Below, piece after piece: positions 54,975 to 64,000 of a stretch of 64,000 nt of DNA. The position numbers were made by a program, and so were the translations under genes. The stretch's first letter is position 1, and each line of letters opens with the position of its first letter. The notes beneath the pieces were generated by a model, which ran no database searches, was not told the origin of the DNA, and saw nothing but the letters and a program-made list of their open reading frames with translations. The DNA comes from Anniella stebbinsi (Eukaryota; Chordata; Lepidosauria; Squamata; Anniellidae). The stretch lies in assembly GCA_029215795.1 (NCBI GenBank), contig JARDYH010000007.1, positions 102,997,263 to 103,061,262 of the forward strand, written 5' to 3'.

Positions 54975-57470
54975 GCTATTTATTTATTTTATTATTTATT
55001 AAAACATTTGTATCCCACCCTATTATCACTGGGATATCAGTGCAGCATACAGATAAAATCAGAACAATATACATATAAATAATTTACACAGCTAAAAATG
55101 TATTAAATCGTTAAATTAAAAATGGTAGAATTTTTTAAAGCAATAAAACAGTTAAAAACAAATTAAACTATGTGTAACCATGAAGAAGCCATGTTTTAAC
55201 TTGGTGCTGAAATGAAGCCAATTTCAGTGCCAGTTGGGCCTTCAAGGGGAGGGTATTCCACAAGCGGGGTGCCACAACAGAGAAAGCCCTCTCCCACGTC
55301 CCACCATAATGCATGTCTTGAGTTGGTGGGACACATCGGAGGGCTCCTCCAACAGATCTCAAATCTCAGGCAGGCATATATAGGGAGAGGCACTCCCTCA
55401 AGTACCAAGGTCCCAGTGGTTTAGGGCTTTAAACATCATTGCCAACACCTTGAATTCATATAAGACCCATGTGACATGGACTTTATAAGAAGTTCTGGTG
55501 AGCAGTCTGGCTGCTGCATTTTGCACCAGCTGCAACTTCTGAGTCATCTTCAACGGCAGCCCCATGAAGAGTGCATTGCAGTAGTCTAATCGGGAAGTTA
55601 CCAGCACATGGATTACTATGGCTAGGTTGTCCCTGTCCAGGAAAGGCCGTAGCAGGCAGATCAGCCAAAGCTGCCAAGGATGGATCTAGGAGTAGTCCCA
55701 AGCTCCTTCGTGCTCCTTCAGAAGGAGTGCAACCCCATCCAGAACAGGACACTTATCCAATTCACGGACTCAGGAACCACCAATCCACAGAGCTTCTGTC
55801 TTATCAGGATTCAGCTTCAGTTTATTAGCCCTCATCCAGCCTATTACAGCCTCCAAGCACTGGTCCAGCACCTTCACCGCCCGAGCTGACTCCGACGACA
55901 AGGAGAAATAGAACTGAGTATCATCAGCATACCGATGACACCGAACCCTCAATGATTTCTCCCAGCAGCTTCATATAGATGTTGAACAACATGGGGGATA
56001 GAATAGAGCCCTGTGGCACCCACAGCTCAATAGCCATGGGATGGAACAGGAATCCCCCAATACCACTCTCTGGAATCGGCCCTACAAATAGGAGCAGAAC
56101 CCCTGTAACACAGTGCCTCCTACTCCCATCTTGCAGAGCCAATCCAGTAAGATATCATGATCAATGATATCAAAAGCTGCTGAGAGATCTAGGAAGATCA
56201 ACAGGGTAGCACTCCCCCCATCTTTCACCTGGAACAGGTCATCAGTCTGAGCAACCAAAGCCATGCCCTAGCCTGAAACCCGACTGAAATGGGTCCAGAT
56301 AATCAGTTTCCTCCAAGAACATCTGAAGCTGCTCAGCTACCATATGTTCAAACACCTTGCCCAAAAAGGGGATATTAGCGATGGGGCAGTAGTTCTCACA
56401 TACTTCTGGATCCAGTGAGGTCCTCTTTAGGAGAGGGTGCACTACAGCCTCTTTCAAGGCAGCAGGCACCACCCCATGACAGAGGCATTTACCACCCCTT
56501 GGAACCACCCAATCAATCCACCTCTGCTAGATCGTATTAGCCAAGATGTGCAAGCGTCAAGTGTACAAGTGGTGGGATGGACTGTTTCAAGCATCATCAG
56601 GCTGCAACAACTGGAACTGATCCCAGGAAACATGACCAGATGGAGCACCAGACACCTCTCCAGGCTCTGCGATAACTGTGGCATCAAATTCTGAGCAAAT
56701 ACAAGCAACTTTCTCCTCGAAGTGCCTAGCGAATTTATTATAGCAGATGACCAAGGGTTCCAATCCTGGTTTCTCTAAACCCAAGCCTGGTCCCAAGAGG
56801 CTCTTAACCGCTCGGAATAATTCTGCTGGGTGACATCTCGAGGACGAGATAATGGAGGCAAAGCACAATTTTTTTTTGCCATCCTCACTGCCGCATAATA
56901 GGCACGCCTAAGAGTTTTTGTTGATCTTCAGTCATACTTGCTCCGAGTCCTGCGCCACCTGCACTCTAGCCATCATCCAACCTGTTTCATTGCCCGTAGA
57001 TCTTCTATAAGCCAAGGGGAGTTACAGGCTCCATAGCACTGGAGTGGGTGCTCAGGAGCAATTGTATCTATGGCCTTTCCCATCTCACCATTCCATACTG
57101 AGACCGAGGCCTCGACCAAATCGCCAGCCCTATCAGCCGGAAAATCCCCCAGAGCATCCAGGAATCCTTTGGATTCCATAAGTCTCTGGGGACGGACCAT
57201 CTTAATCGGTCCCCCACCCCTGCATGGAGGATCTGCTACCGGCAAATCAAATTTCACAAGGAAATGATCTGTCCATGACAACGGGGTTGTTGAAGGTCTG
57301 CTCCCCCAAAGACCAGATCATCCCCCATCTGACCAGGTCTAGGGTATGTCCTGCCACATGCGCTGGGCCAATGATGTACTGAGACAGCCCCATGGTTGTC
57401 ATGGAACCTTCTTCCCTGCTTTCTGCAGTTTCTAATGAAGCAAAGGTTTGGCATCCCACAGTCGTAGGGC
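54975..57470 (-). mobile_element. L2-like LINE, endonuclease end to 3' tail, 2.5 kb
   Basis: The minus-strand frames include GLSQYIIGPAHVAGHTLDLV (start of the copy), PCRGGGPIKMVRPQRLMES, LDPFQSGFRLGHGFG, YADDTQFYFSLSSE, GWMRANKLKLNPDKTEALW and [20 protein letters not shown]. Many shifts and stops. Same family as 48240, head-to-head with a different 5' truncation. Confidence 0.88.
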
Positions 57471-58206
57471 CACAGGTGCTATTTTTACAAGCAATACAGT
57501 GCTGAGGCTTATAATGCCAAATCTTTCTTTTTGCTACTCAACTCAAGGATTAACCTGTGCCCCTTTAACTACCATATTTGCATCTCCACTCAACCATGAA
57601 ACTCACTGTAAGCAAATCATCAGCCTGCTGTCTATTGTACCTGTGAGGATGGAACAAGACAGCCTCATGCAAAGCTTTCTGGAGGAAAGGCAGGAGAGTA
57701 TCATGCAGCCAACTGAGCAACCCGCTTCAGGCAGCACAATTAATTGTTGTCTGAGCAGTGAAGCAAGACTTCTTAAAGTGTTTACCTTAGTGGGGGGGGG
57801 GAGCGGTGGCATTTGGGTGTACAATGCCTTGGGCTGGTACTGATAGGCAGTTCATACCCGACATCGTCTTAGTGGTTCTCATAAGAGCCCTTTACTTTGT
57901 TTAAAAGGAAAACATGGGTGAGTATAATAGGAACCAGGTAGCAGTACTGAAAATCAGAGCCTTCCATGTGATCTTTTGAAGGTACCTGTGTGTGAAACTA
58001 CTGTGTTGCCCTCCAGAGACAATAGCACAGGGCCCTGGTTTCATATACAGGAGAGAGGGCACACTCTTGGTCCAGGACAGGCTGCCTTTTCGGGGAAATG
58101 GTGATGCTGTACTTTTCACACAAGGGCTAATCTAAACTTTGCTGACTAACTACTTCGACAAGCCCAAGATGGTTAGTGCATCCTCAACCTAGAAATAGCC
58201 AGCCCT
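57471..58206. other. intergenic, no gene recognised
   Basis: A G run near 57792. No repeats or exons supported. Confidence 0.4.
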
Positions 58207-58272
58207 GCTCTTCTTCTTCTTCTTCTTCTTCTTCTTCTTCTTCTTCTTCTTCTTCTTCTTCTTCTTCTTCTC
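58207..58272. repeat. (TTC)n microsatellite, about 22 units
   Basis: Uninterrupted cttctt run, ending ctcctcc. Purine/pyrimidine asymmetric. Confidence 0.95.
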
Positions 58273-58534
58273 CTCCATCTTTATCATCCAAGCCAAAACC
58301 ATGTCCTAAGCACCATACATCATCATAAAAAAATACATAATAAAACAGAGCAATGTTTCTAGATTATTTATATTGCCTAAAAATTTAGATAGATATACAA
58401 ATAGGCTAAACTTCTCACAATAAATAAATATACACTGAGATTAAACAACCCACTAATTCATACTAAGTCCTAACAAAAGAGAAACACGCACACACAAATT
58501 TAGATAGCAGGATAAATAATGCATCTTATCTAAG

Positions 58535-58880
58535 AGTGTCATCACACGGGGAAATTGCGTTGGCTTACCATCGTTTCTCTGCCCGTGCATTTGTCCCTCA
58601 TTACTTCCTCTTTCGAAAGAGGAAGTAAACAATGTGCATGTGGCCCATTCAGTGGGCCTTTTTGATTGCTCTACTTCTTCTGCACACAGCAGGAGACAGT
58701 GGCAACTTCTGTCTTTAAAAATAAAAGTGGACTTACTGGGGGGGGGGTTTGTCATGCGAAGAAGGCTAGAAGGGGCCTGAAGCACGCGGGAGGCAGACGA
58801 CATCATGAGAGGGACCCGCAAAAATCGGTGAGTGCCCAGCAACGAGAGTGCCATGAAACGTCCATCTGATGGAGCTCTAA
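58535..58880. mobile_element. possible GCTCCATCACAC-type element
   Basis: Left agtgtcatcacacgggg and right ccatctgatggagctct are weakly inverted and resemble the ends at 27923 and 30021. An inner hairpin lies at cttcctctttcgaaagagga. Confidence 0.4.
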
Positions 58881-59409
58881 AGCTGAAGGCACCTTCACCA
58901 TCCACCTCTGAAGCCAGAGTCAGTCAGGGCCACAGAGTCCCTAATTAAATGAATGGGAGCTGCAAAGAGCACATAATTCTGACTTCTGCTCTGTGGTTTA
59001 GAACTGGGACACCACTTCTTATTATCTGTTTGGAGAGTGGCTGACCCCCAGCCTACTCTCTACCCTATTCCAGATGGATGGGCAACGTCACCATTTCAAG
59101 TCAATGCATTTTACACCCAGCAAACATTTGCACTTCCTGGAAAGCAGGAGAGCACTGCCTGGTTTGTTCTCCCACATCCCTCTTCCCTCCCTAGCCTGCT
59201 TCTCCAGCTGCCTTCACCTCAGGTTTTATCTCTCCATCGATCCACGGCTCTCACATTCCCCGACACGCTTGCTGCTTTTCATTAGTCAGATAAAGCCAGG
59301 CAGCCACAACATCCATTTCAGGCTGCTCTGCCCTTCTCCCCTGACTGGCTGCCTCCCCGTGCTCCTTGCAGTTGTCTTCACCTGTGGCCCTTTTCTGGTC
59401 CCTTTAGCG
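58881..59409. other. intergenic, no gene recognised
   Basis: Nothing supported. Confidence 0.4.
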
Positions 59410-60530
59410 CAAGGGTGGGAAACACTTTTGGAGGGGCAATAACCCCCACCTGGCTCTTCCTGCGTCAGAGGACATCAGGGGCTGTGGCTCCTGTGGATGG
59501 TTTGGCCAGGGACTGGCTCCCACTGCATGCAGGCTTCCCCAGCTGACAAACCACCACAACGAATGCAGCTGAAGGAGTGCTCCATCCACTGCCTCAGTCA
59601 TGGTAGCTTCATGTGCACCACACCCTCCCTATTGAGGGAAGAGGCAGGGTGAAAGCGTCCTGATCCAGGTGCTGGTTGGAGCACTCCAGCTGCTTCCTAG
59701 GCCAGGGATGCTTCATCGCTTCACTTGTACCACATCCTTCTGATGCGGGAAGGCGTAGTGTGGGCATAGGTGTGCGCGAGGGGTGTGCCGGGTTGAGTAG
59801 GGATCCAGAGGGGGATCCAGACACAGCAGGAATGGTCCTCCAGCTGTTCCACCGCCGTGCCGAAGAACTATGGCCTCCGAGAAAGCACTGTTGCTCCTGG
59901 CAGCAGAACAAAAAGGAATCGTTCTGCTGGTAGCCTCTCTGCCGGGAACCACATTTCAAAGAGCCCAGGAAGAGGCCCCCGAAGGCTAATATTGCCTCGT
60001 AAGCCCCTCCTCCAGCCAGTGTCACCACAAAGCCCCACCAATGCTGGGGCTTGAGGAGCATCTGCTCAATCCCCCACTCTCCTGCAACAGCACACACGCC
60101 CCAAGTCAGGCAAGCCCAACGTGGAGTTGGGCATCGGCATCTACAGTGTTTAATAAATAAATGAATAAAAATAATGCCTTGTATGTTCTCCTTAAAAAAA
60201 AAAAATCCCTGGGTGCACACCCTAATGAAACATGCTGCACACGCCTATGAGTGTGGGCAAAGCAGCTCTGACTTTAGGTGGCATGCATCATTTGCATGCA
60301 GATGGAGCACAATGTGGCAAAGTCAGCTGGCACTGGCAGATGTTGCTCTTCCCAAAGCCAGCTGAGTCCCCCTGCCAGCCTCATCTCCACTGTTATCTTC
60401 GATTGGAGCACTGCTCCAAAAGGAATTCCTCTGGGGACAGGCCTTGCAGGTGAAGCCCTGCCCTCCAGAGGTATCCAAGCAGGCTCCACGGGCCGGATTA
60501 GGCTCATAAAATGGAGGTTCCCCATCCCTG
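59410..60530. mobile_element. hAT element, CAAGGGTGGG ends, with nested hAT
   Basis: Left caagggtgggaaac, right ggttccccatccctg, inverted. The flanking octamers ctttagcg and ctttagag differ at one base. It encloses 59765-60249. Confidence 0.75.
59765..60249. mobile_element. hAT element, CATAGGTGTGCGC ends, nested copy, 485 bp
   Basis: Ends cataggtgtgcgcg and cacacgcctatg. Perfect octamer agtgtggg on both sides (59757-59764, 60250-60257). The interior matches 14513-15002 in reverse. Confidence 0.9.
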
Positions 60531-61599
60531 CTTTAGAGCTTGCTACTCTGCAGAAGATATAAAACAGAGACCTATTGCATGAGCTCCTCTAGACACAAGT
60601 ATAAACTCTCACATGTTCTCAGAGCATGTATTCATTAAGGGACCTTTTTAACTTTGGCAAGAGGGATCTGGAAAAGGAAACACAACGACACATATGGCTT
60701 CATCAATAACAGCAACATTTATTAAACACTCTCAAGAAATGTTGAAATGGGAGGGCGAGCAGCACCAAACAGAATCCCTCTGTTATCTCCAATCAGAGAT
60801 TGGAGACAATATGGGGATTCCCCTATAAGAGGTGCTACGCCCAACTCTGCAGGTGCTTGCAGGAGCTGGTCCTGAAAGCAACTGTCAAGTCCCTTCCTCT
60901 GCTGCTCTTAGGACTAAAGCGGTGTAGGAAGGGAATGCATAACATAGCCAGCACTTGGGTCGAGTATCTTCCCATGCAGCTTGCACCTCAGTTGGATGCA
61001 ACGAGCACGGGAAGGAGGCATTTGACTTGGTCAGCCCTTGCAGGGGCTCCTTCAAGCATTGGCCGAGTCCCTTCCTCTGTGTGGAGGGAGGCAGAGAGAA
61101 AGGGAAAGTGGGTGTGGCAGGGCCTGATGACACAATGGGGGGGCTTCCTACCCCCTTGATGTCATCCAGCCCACTGGCTTGGTCTACAGGTGGTAATCTG
61201 GCCCCCAGACCGAAAGAGGTTGCCTGCCCCTGTACCTTTCTCTGTAGAGGTATGACGTTTCATAGGTACCATTTTTTGATATTATTTCTTCTGAAAGTGA
61301 GTTGGCTGCAGTTCCATCATGTAAGTATTCTCCACTTACCCAGAGGAAGCTTCCAAGCTGCAATCTCCATTTCCACCTCCTCATTACTCACCACTCGGCC
61401 ATGAAATTCATGGGGTGACCTTGGGCCAATCTCCACCTGTCAGCATAACCTATTTCACAGGGTTGTTGTGAGGACAAAATTGAGTGAAGGATCATGCATA
61501 CCTTTCCTGAGCTCTTTGGAGAAGAGATGAAATATTATTTTATTTATATTTACATTTAAATTCTTCCTTTTTCCTCCAAGGAATCCAAGGCGGTGTACA
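60531..61599. other. intergenic, no gene recognised
   Basis: Nothing supported beyond short unassigned repeats. Confidence 0.4.
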
Positions 61600-61760
61600 T
61601 AATCCTCCTCCTCTCATTTTTTTCCTCACAACAACCCTGTGAGGTAGGTTGGGCTGAGAGTCTGTGACTGGCCCAAAGTCACCCAGTAGGCTTCCATGGC
61701 TGAGTGGGGACTAGAACCTGGATATCCCAACTCCCAGTCCAACACTTTAGCCACTATAAG
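61600..61760 (+). repeat. MIR-like core-SINE
   Basis: cctcacaacaaccctgtgag, gtaggttgggctgagag, ctggcccaaagtcacccag and aacactttagccactata follow the MIR order closely. Confidence 0.75.
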
Positions 61761-62150
61761 GAAAAAGCTTAGGTGAATGTCTAAACAGCAATATATGAAG
61801 AGGTCCTTAATACCATCACAACTCCTCAATGGCAATTTGGGTCTCTCACGTCAAAATTTGTCCTCCATAATTTTCATTAAATTCAAAGAAAAGGGCTTTG
61901 CCCATGCTCTCCCTCACATTTTCCAGAATCTTTTCGAATCTTTCCTCTTTAGCTTTTTTCCTCTCAGAAGTTATCTCAATGTTTGTGTCATTTGGATCCT
62001 TGCTCTTTTATTGACCTTTTCCATTGTTGAATTTTCTCCTCAGCTCTGTGCTTTCCCAAATTATAACAAACAGAAGGGCCTGAAAAGGACTGAGCGGTTA
62101 AAGCCCCCGAAAATAAAAGAGTTGAACACCAACAGAAGACTGTCTTATAC
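61761..62150. other. intergenic or intronic, no feature recognised
   Basis: Precedes the candidate exon on the minus strand (its downstream intron if real). Confidence 0.35.
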
Positions 62151-62217
62151 CTTGGCATGGACGGGGTAACAATAAAGCCGTGGCTGTTGGCAGCGGTGGT
62201 GGCCCCTGGCCCATCAG
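62151..62217 (-). other. candidate coding exon of an unidentified gene
   Basis: A strong pyrimidine tract and cag acceptor precede 62217, and a gtataag donor follows 62151. Two frames are open; one reads DGPGATTAANSHGFIVTPSM. I do not recognise the protein and no partner exon was found, so it may be chance. Confidence 0.25.
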
Positions 62218-62628
62218 CTGCACAGAGGAGAGAGACAGAAAGAGAAAGAGAGATTTCCTTTGAAGCTGCCTGCAGAAAGTGCGAAGCACAGTATATGGAT
62301 TAGCAGAGTGTGATTTGTCAGTATGGTTTGGTACATGTCCCAAGAGAGTTTGAGATGAAAAGGCTGGAGAAAGGGAAAGTAACCTAGATAATCCATGATA
62401 TAGAATTGTATGTGTTCGTGAAGTCAAACGGCTCAAATATACATGCATACATCCCCCACACGAAACAAGCATGCTCACAACTGCATATCCAACAGACAGA
62501 AAGAACTCGTCAGATTCACAGCAGCATGCAGCCCACGATTCTTTCAGGCATACAAAGCACAGATCACTTCTATACATGCCTACTCAAGACATATATAGCT
62601 TGAAGACAGTTTTGAAAGTGTGCCAAAA

Positions 62629-62663
<35 letters not shown>

Positions 62664-63377
62664 AAAAAAACAAGTAGTGCTGGAATCGGGTGGGGTGGAG
62701 GAGAGAGTGGTATCTCAGCATTCAAATTCCAGGCAATTAGAATGGCTGGACTATCACTGGTTGGAGAAGCACATTTCCTCCAACACCAGGTACTCCACTT
62801 TGAGTGTTTGGATAATGCAGCACCTCAGCCTCTGAAGCTCTACTTTCAAGGAAGATATCTGGATTCCACACAACAAATAAGGAACAATAGCACCCTATTG
62901 TGTGACATTTGTATGACATAGATACTAGAGAAAGATGCAATTTGTTTTGGCCTTTCTGTTTATTAATTACACTTATATCCTACTCAAGGCAGCATGGGTG
63001 AGACAGCAAGACATTTTGCTGCCTGAGCAAGACATTTTGCTGCCTGAGCCAGGCAAAGGACAAGATGACGTCCGCTCCCATTCCTTGTACAAAAGCTGTG
63101 TGGGCTGGCAGATGATTCTGTCTTACCACTGACGATAAGATAGCATCCTCCACTGTACCTGAAGGCAGATCACATGGCACACAGCTCTGTCCTTCAACAC
63201 CTTGCTGCCAACTGCCATCATCTGCCGCCTGAGGTGACTGCTTCATTCTACCTAATAGTAGGGCCAGCCCTGCAAAGTAGCATACGTGGGGCTCCAACCC
63301 AGACACCCATCCACATGTTCCTCAGGCAGAGTCTTGCTTAACTTTAATAACATAGTAGTTTCACGTACCTAGATTAG
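62218..63377. other. intergenic or intronic, mainly unassigned
   Basis: An (AATA)n run at 62626-62663. The rest shows no recognised repeat or exon. Confidence 0.4.
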
Positions 63378-63800
63378 GGGTCTCTGACCTTTTTAGGCTT
63401 GTGGGCACATCTGACAATTTCAGAAATTGTCCTGGAGACCACGACAAAATGGCTGACATACCAGGTGTGGCTAGTCATAAAGGACAGCCAAGTAACCTGC
63501 CTGAAAGACTGGGGGTGCTTCCGGATAGAGAGCTCCTAGCACTACCATTTAGAAGGAATTTTGTCCCAAATTGGGTCTTTTTCAGTAAGAAAAAAAGACA
63601 GACATGCTGGGGAAAACAGAATGTGTTGGAAAAACGGAGGAGGGTTACAAGTAGAAGACAATGTGGTTTGAATCCCCATAAAATTCCATGAATGAGGCAG
63701 GGTGATGGCATGATAAAAGCTTTGTTTGGAAGTACCCTGAGTACAGAGTCGGGGTGGGAGCTGAGCCCCAACACACTATCCCCATGGTTTGCTGCAGCAA
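63378..63800 (+). mobile_element. hAT-like repeat K, copy split by a MITE
   Basis: aggggtctctgacctttttag, gaaattgtcctggagaccac and gagccccaacacacta parallel 53165-53330. The MITE at 63512-63736 sits between two blocks that are adjacent in that copy. Confidence 0.65.
63512..63736. mobile_element. MITE, GGTGCATCC family, copy 2, 225 bp
   Basis: Left ggggtgcttcc, right ggaagtacc, inverted. ctg occurs on both sides. The interior matches 26727-26952 (aagaaaaaaagacagacatg, ccataaaattccatgaatga). Confidence 0.7.
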
Positions 63801-64000
63801 CAGAAGCCTATTTCACAGAAGGCAACCTCTTTTTCTCTGCTCGCTACAAAATCCCATCTCTTTGGATCGCCTCTACACCCTTTCTCTCTCCCTCTATCTG
63901 GCCTTGTTCAAAAGACACCTTAAACCATGGCTTTAACTATGGTGAATAAGCCCTGTCCATTCAGACATGCAAGTACACCGCTCCCCCAGTTGATCCCAAC
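63801..64000. other. window end, no gene recognised
   Basis: Pyrimidine-rich sequence with no supported feature. Confidence 0.35.

Noticed and set aside
1..64000. CRISPR arrays, bacterial operons, tRNA or rRNA genes
   Set aside because: No spaced repeats, Shine-Dalgarno-type operons or cloverleaf/rRNA sequence were seen. The window is plainly eukaryotic.

Overview
This is vertebrate nuclear DNA, very probably from a squamate reptile. The genes are split by GT-AG introns and diluted by transposons. The repeats are CR1 and L2-like LINE tails, MIR-like core-SINEs, many hAT and Harbinger-type miniature elements, and solo-LTR-like insertions, a mix typical of lizards and snakes. The placement rests on repeat style and gene order; no species can be named from the sequence alone.

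Three host genes can be read at exon level. (1) MLF2 (+): the last five coding exons, 1247-6527, with the 5' exons off the left edge and a probable separate 3'-UTR exon at 9222-9868. (2) A HES-family repressor gene (-): four exons, 10541-16961, 215 residues, with a basic helix-loop-helix, an Orange-like segment and a terminal WRPW motif. It lies tail-to-tail with MLF2. (3) COPS7A (-): seven coding exons, 37347-43148, 275 residues, complete, with a non-coding first exon in a CpG-rich promoter near 44.2-44.35 kb. MLF2 next to COPS7A matches the human 12p13 order. I know of no HES gene between them in mammals, so the HES-like gene is the most unusual gene here. Its exon layout is canonical, but the second half of helix 1 is replaced by a proline/glutamine-rich stretch and two basic-region arginines are histidine.

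Layout: 1-9.9 kb MLF2 and its introns; 10.2-17.2 kb HES-like gene; 17.2-36.7 kb intergenic repeats, including two Harbinger-type elements, at least four hAT elements of one family (some nested in other elements), and two CR1 copies each split by a later insertion; 36.7-44.5 kb COPS7A; 44.5-64 kb a repeat-rich region without a clear gene, apart from one weak candidate exon at 62151-62217.

The most striking non-genic structure is a 1339-bp element at 51364-52702. It has 13-bp terminal inverted repeats, a perfect 8-bp target duplication and three consecutive 185-188 bp near-perfect palindromes inside, all inserted in an older LINE. Several other nested insertions give a relative history. The three genes need not act in one pathway: MLF2 is a chaperone-associated factor, COPS7A is a COP9 signalosome subunit and the HES-like protein is a predicted Groucho/TLE-dependent repressor.
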